A stretch of 64,000 bases of DNA, taken from Bacillus mojavensis RO-H-1 = KCTC 3706 (GTDB lineage: Bacteria; Bacillota; Bacilli; Bacillales; Bacillaceae). Both the position numbers and the translations under genes were made by a program. Position 1 is the stretch's first letter. Every line of letters begins with the position of its first letter. The notes beneath the pieces are model-generated. The model ran no database searches and was not told the DNA's origin. It saw nothing but the letters and a program-made list of their open reading frames with translations. The DNA lies in assembly GCF_000245335.1 (NCBI RefSeq), contig NZ_JH600286.1, forward strand, positions 62,001 to 126,000. Reading direction: 5' to 3'. This document shows, piece after piece, positions 62,787-64,000 of the stretch.

Positions 62787-63191
62787 TTATATTTGAGGTT
62801 CCTCAGCTGCGCGTAAGGAAAAGTCAATGGTTTCCTGATCATCTTTAAAAGCGGCATCAAGTCCTTTTGTAAAAGTGTCCACGCATTCCTCTGTTTGTTT
62901 CGGCATGATATGTTTGCGTAATGGCTCCGTATATTACGTAGATGTCGGATCTCAACGCGCCTGATTTCTTCAATTTGTTTTCTGTCCTAAGCAGGGTGGG
63001 CCAGTTCAGCAAGCCTGAGGTAGCAATGAACCGCGCTGAATTCTCCGTTGATGGCCTTCTGAGATTTTAAATGAAAACAGGGTCTTCCCGAGATTGCGCT
63101 GGATAAGGAAAATAGCTGTAATACAAGAGGGTTCAGCTTCAATCTTAAGATATTGGGCTTCTGTAAAAGTATATGTGAGGCCAGGACACAT
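62787..63191 (-). pseudogene. yhjR: yhjR, ferritin-like protein, multiply disrupted
   Basis: Minus-strand coding remnants in two frames. From the ATG at 63191: MCPGLTYTFTEAQYLKIEAE in frame. From about 63058 in the next frame: KAINGEFSAVHCYLRLAELA, then a TAG stop (62987-62989), then DRKQIEEIRRVEIRHLRN, which carries the EIRH iron motif of ferritin-like rubrerythrin relatives. From 62906, back in the first frame: MPKQTEECVDTFTKGLDAAF to a stop at 62787, well short of the family C-terminus. About 65 bases between EAEPS and KAING look like extra sequence. At least two frame switches, one nonsense codon and C-terminal loss make this a true pseudogene. The name follows its place between yhjQ and addB. 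Confidence 0.75.
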
Positions 63192-63198
63192 GGTGGAG

Positions 63199-63232
63199 AA
63201 AATCAGCTTCTTATAAGTGAAAAGGCCGTTTT
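63199..63232 (+). promoter_or_regulatory. ComK K-box upstream of addB
   Basis: Two AT-boxes, AAAATCAGCTTCT (63199-63211, one mismatch) and AAAAGGCCGTTTT (63220-63232, perfect), 8 bases apart, a spacing ComK uses. addAB is a known ComK target. Confidence 0.8.
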
Positions 63233-63247
63233 TACCAATAGATCAGA

Positions 63248-63277
63248 TTGGTCATTTTCGTCAATGTTCGATAAAAT
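63248..63277 (+). promoter_or_regulatory. Sigma-A promoter of addB
   Basis: TTGGTC (63248-63253), 18 bases, TAAAAT (63272-63277), about 33 bases before the TTG start of addB; the K-box lies just upstream, as for an activator. Confidence 0.65.
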
Positions 63278-63309
63278 ATAAACAGATAAAAAGAGAGGGG
63301 TCTTCTAAT

Positions 63310-64000
63310 TTGGGAGCAGAGTTTTTAGTAGGCAGGTCCGGGAGTGGAAAAACGAAGCTGATCATCGACAGCATTCAAGATGAACTGCGCCGGGCTCCAT
63401 TCGGGAAACCGATCATTTTTCTAGTCCCGGATCAAATGACGTTTTTAATGGAATACGAGCTTGCTAAAACGCCTGATACGGGCGGCATGATTCGTGCTCA
63501 AGTCTTCAGCTTTTCACGACTGGCCTGGCGCGTCCTCCAGCATACGGGAGGAATGAGCAGGCCGTTTCTTACGAGCACGGGCGTACAGATGCTCCTGCGG
63601 AAGCTCATTGAAGAGCATAAACAGGAGTTTAGAGTCTATCAAAAAGCAAGTGACAAAAGCGGTTTTACCGCACAGGTAGAACGGATGCTGACTGAGTTTA
63701 AGAGATACTGTCTGGAACCGGAAGATATTCGCCGGATGGCGGATAGCGGAACAGCTTCCGAGTATCGAGGGGAACGTGTTTTATCTGAAAAGCTTCATGA
63801 TTTATCGATCCTGTACCAGCAGATGGAAAAAAGCCTTGAAGGTCAGTATCTTCATTCTGAGGATTATTTGACACTATTGGCAGAGCATATCCCGCAGGCG
63901 GAAGATTTGAAAGGGGCACATGTCTATGTAGACGGCTTTTATCAGTTTACACCGCAGGAATTCAGGGTGTTAGAGCAGCTTATGCTTCAGGCAGAGCATA
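63310..64000 (+). CDS. addB: ATP-dependent helicase/nuclease subunit B (AddB), N-terminal part
   Basis: The first 230 codons are in the window; the gene runs off the right edge. The start is TTG at 63310 behind AGAGAGGGG. Walker A is at residues 8-15 (GRSGSGKT), and the following text (IIFLVPDQMTFLMEYELAKT, RAQVFSFSRLAWRVLQHTGG) is the inactivated helicase-like fold of AddB. With AddA it forms the RecBCD-like complex that processes double-strand ends and recognises Chi. The C-terminal nuclease with its iron-sulphur cluster lies outside. Confidence 0.96.
   Translation, partial: MGAEFLVGRSGSGKTKLIIDSIQDELRRAPFGKPIIFLVPDQMTFLMEYELAKTPDTGGMIRAQVFSFSRLAWRVLQHTGGMSRPFLTSTGVQMLLRKLIEEHKQEFRVYQKASDKSGFTAQVERMLTEFKRYCLEPEDIRRMADSGTASEYRGERVLSEKLHDLSILYQQMEKSLEGQYLHSEDYLTLLAEHIPQAEDLKGAHVYVDGFYQFTPQEFRVLEQLMLQAEH

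Overview
The window is chromosomal DNA from a member of the Bacillus subtilis species group. Gene order and most protein sequences follow, from memory, the B. subtilis 168 segment running from scoC (hpr) to addB. Several proteins (SerC, HemE, AprE, FabHB) differ from the 168 versions I remember by scattered substitutions, so this is a related strain or sister species rather than 168. There are no rRNA or tRNA genes, IS elements, prophage genes or CRISPR arrays. Both ends cut genes: scoC at the left and addB at the right.

Layout. 1-3.6 kb: scoC (partial), yhaH, yhzF, trpP with a visible TRAP site, serC, hit. 3.6-4.06 kb: a gene-free stretch with a three-copy repeat. 4.06-10.4 kb: ecsABC, then yhaA, yhfA, yhgB and hmoB on the minus strand. 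10.5-19.4 kb: pbpF, the haem genes hemEHY, and the yhgD/yhgE regulator-membrane protein pair. 19.4-31 kb: fabHB (FapR box), yhfC, yhfD, yhfE, yhfF, gltT, yhfH, yhfI, lplJ, yhfK, lcfB (FadR box), yhfM, yhfN. 31-39.3 kb: aprE (subtilisin), yhfO, yhfP, yhfQ (Fur box), yhfR, and the yhfU(bioY)-yhfT-yhfS operon with a BirA-like operator. 39.3-51.7 kb: hemAT, yhfW, yhxC, yhzC, comK, yhxD, yhjA, yhjBC, yhjD, yhjE-sipV, yhjG, yhjH, and a small membrane-protein ORF. 51.9-57.8 kb: an AT-rich block, ntdABC-glcP with the divergent regulator ntdR. 57.9-64 kb: yhjN, yhjO, yhjP, yhjQ, a decayed yhjR, and the start of addB.

Themes. The region is rich in transition-state and stationary-phase functions: ScoC, subtilisin, ComK and its targets, and HemAT aerotaxis. 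It also holds lipid and cofactor genes with recognisable operators (FapR, FadR, BirA) and the complete late haem branch from uroporphyrinogen.

The most notable departures from the expected gene set are reading-frame lesions. The neotrehalosadiamine regulator ntdR has a single-base frameshift that cuts off its DNA-binding domain. hit is frameshifted a few codons after its start. yhgB appears to have lost its C-terminus to a frameshift. yhjR (a ferritin-like protein) is a multiply disrupted pseudogene. Gene names rest on memory of B. subtilis proteins; no database search was possible.
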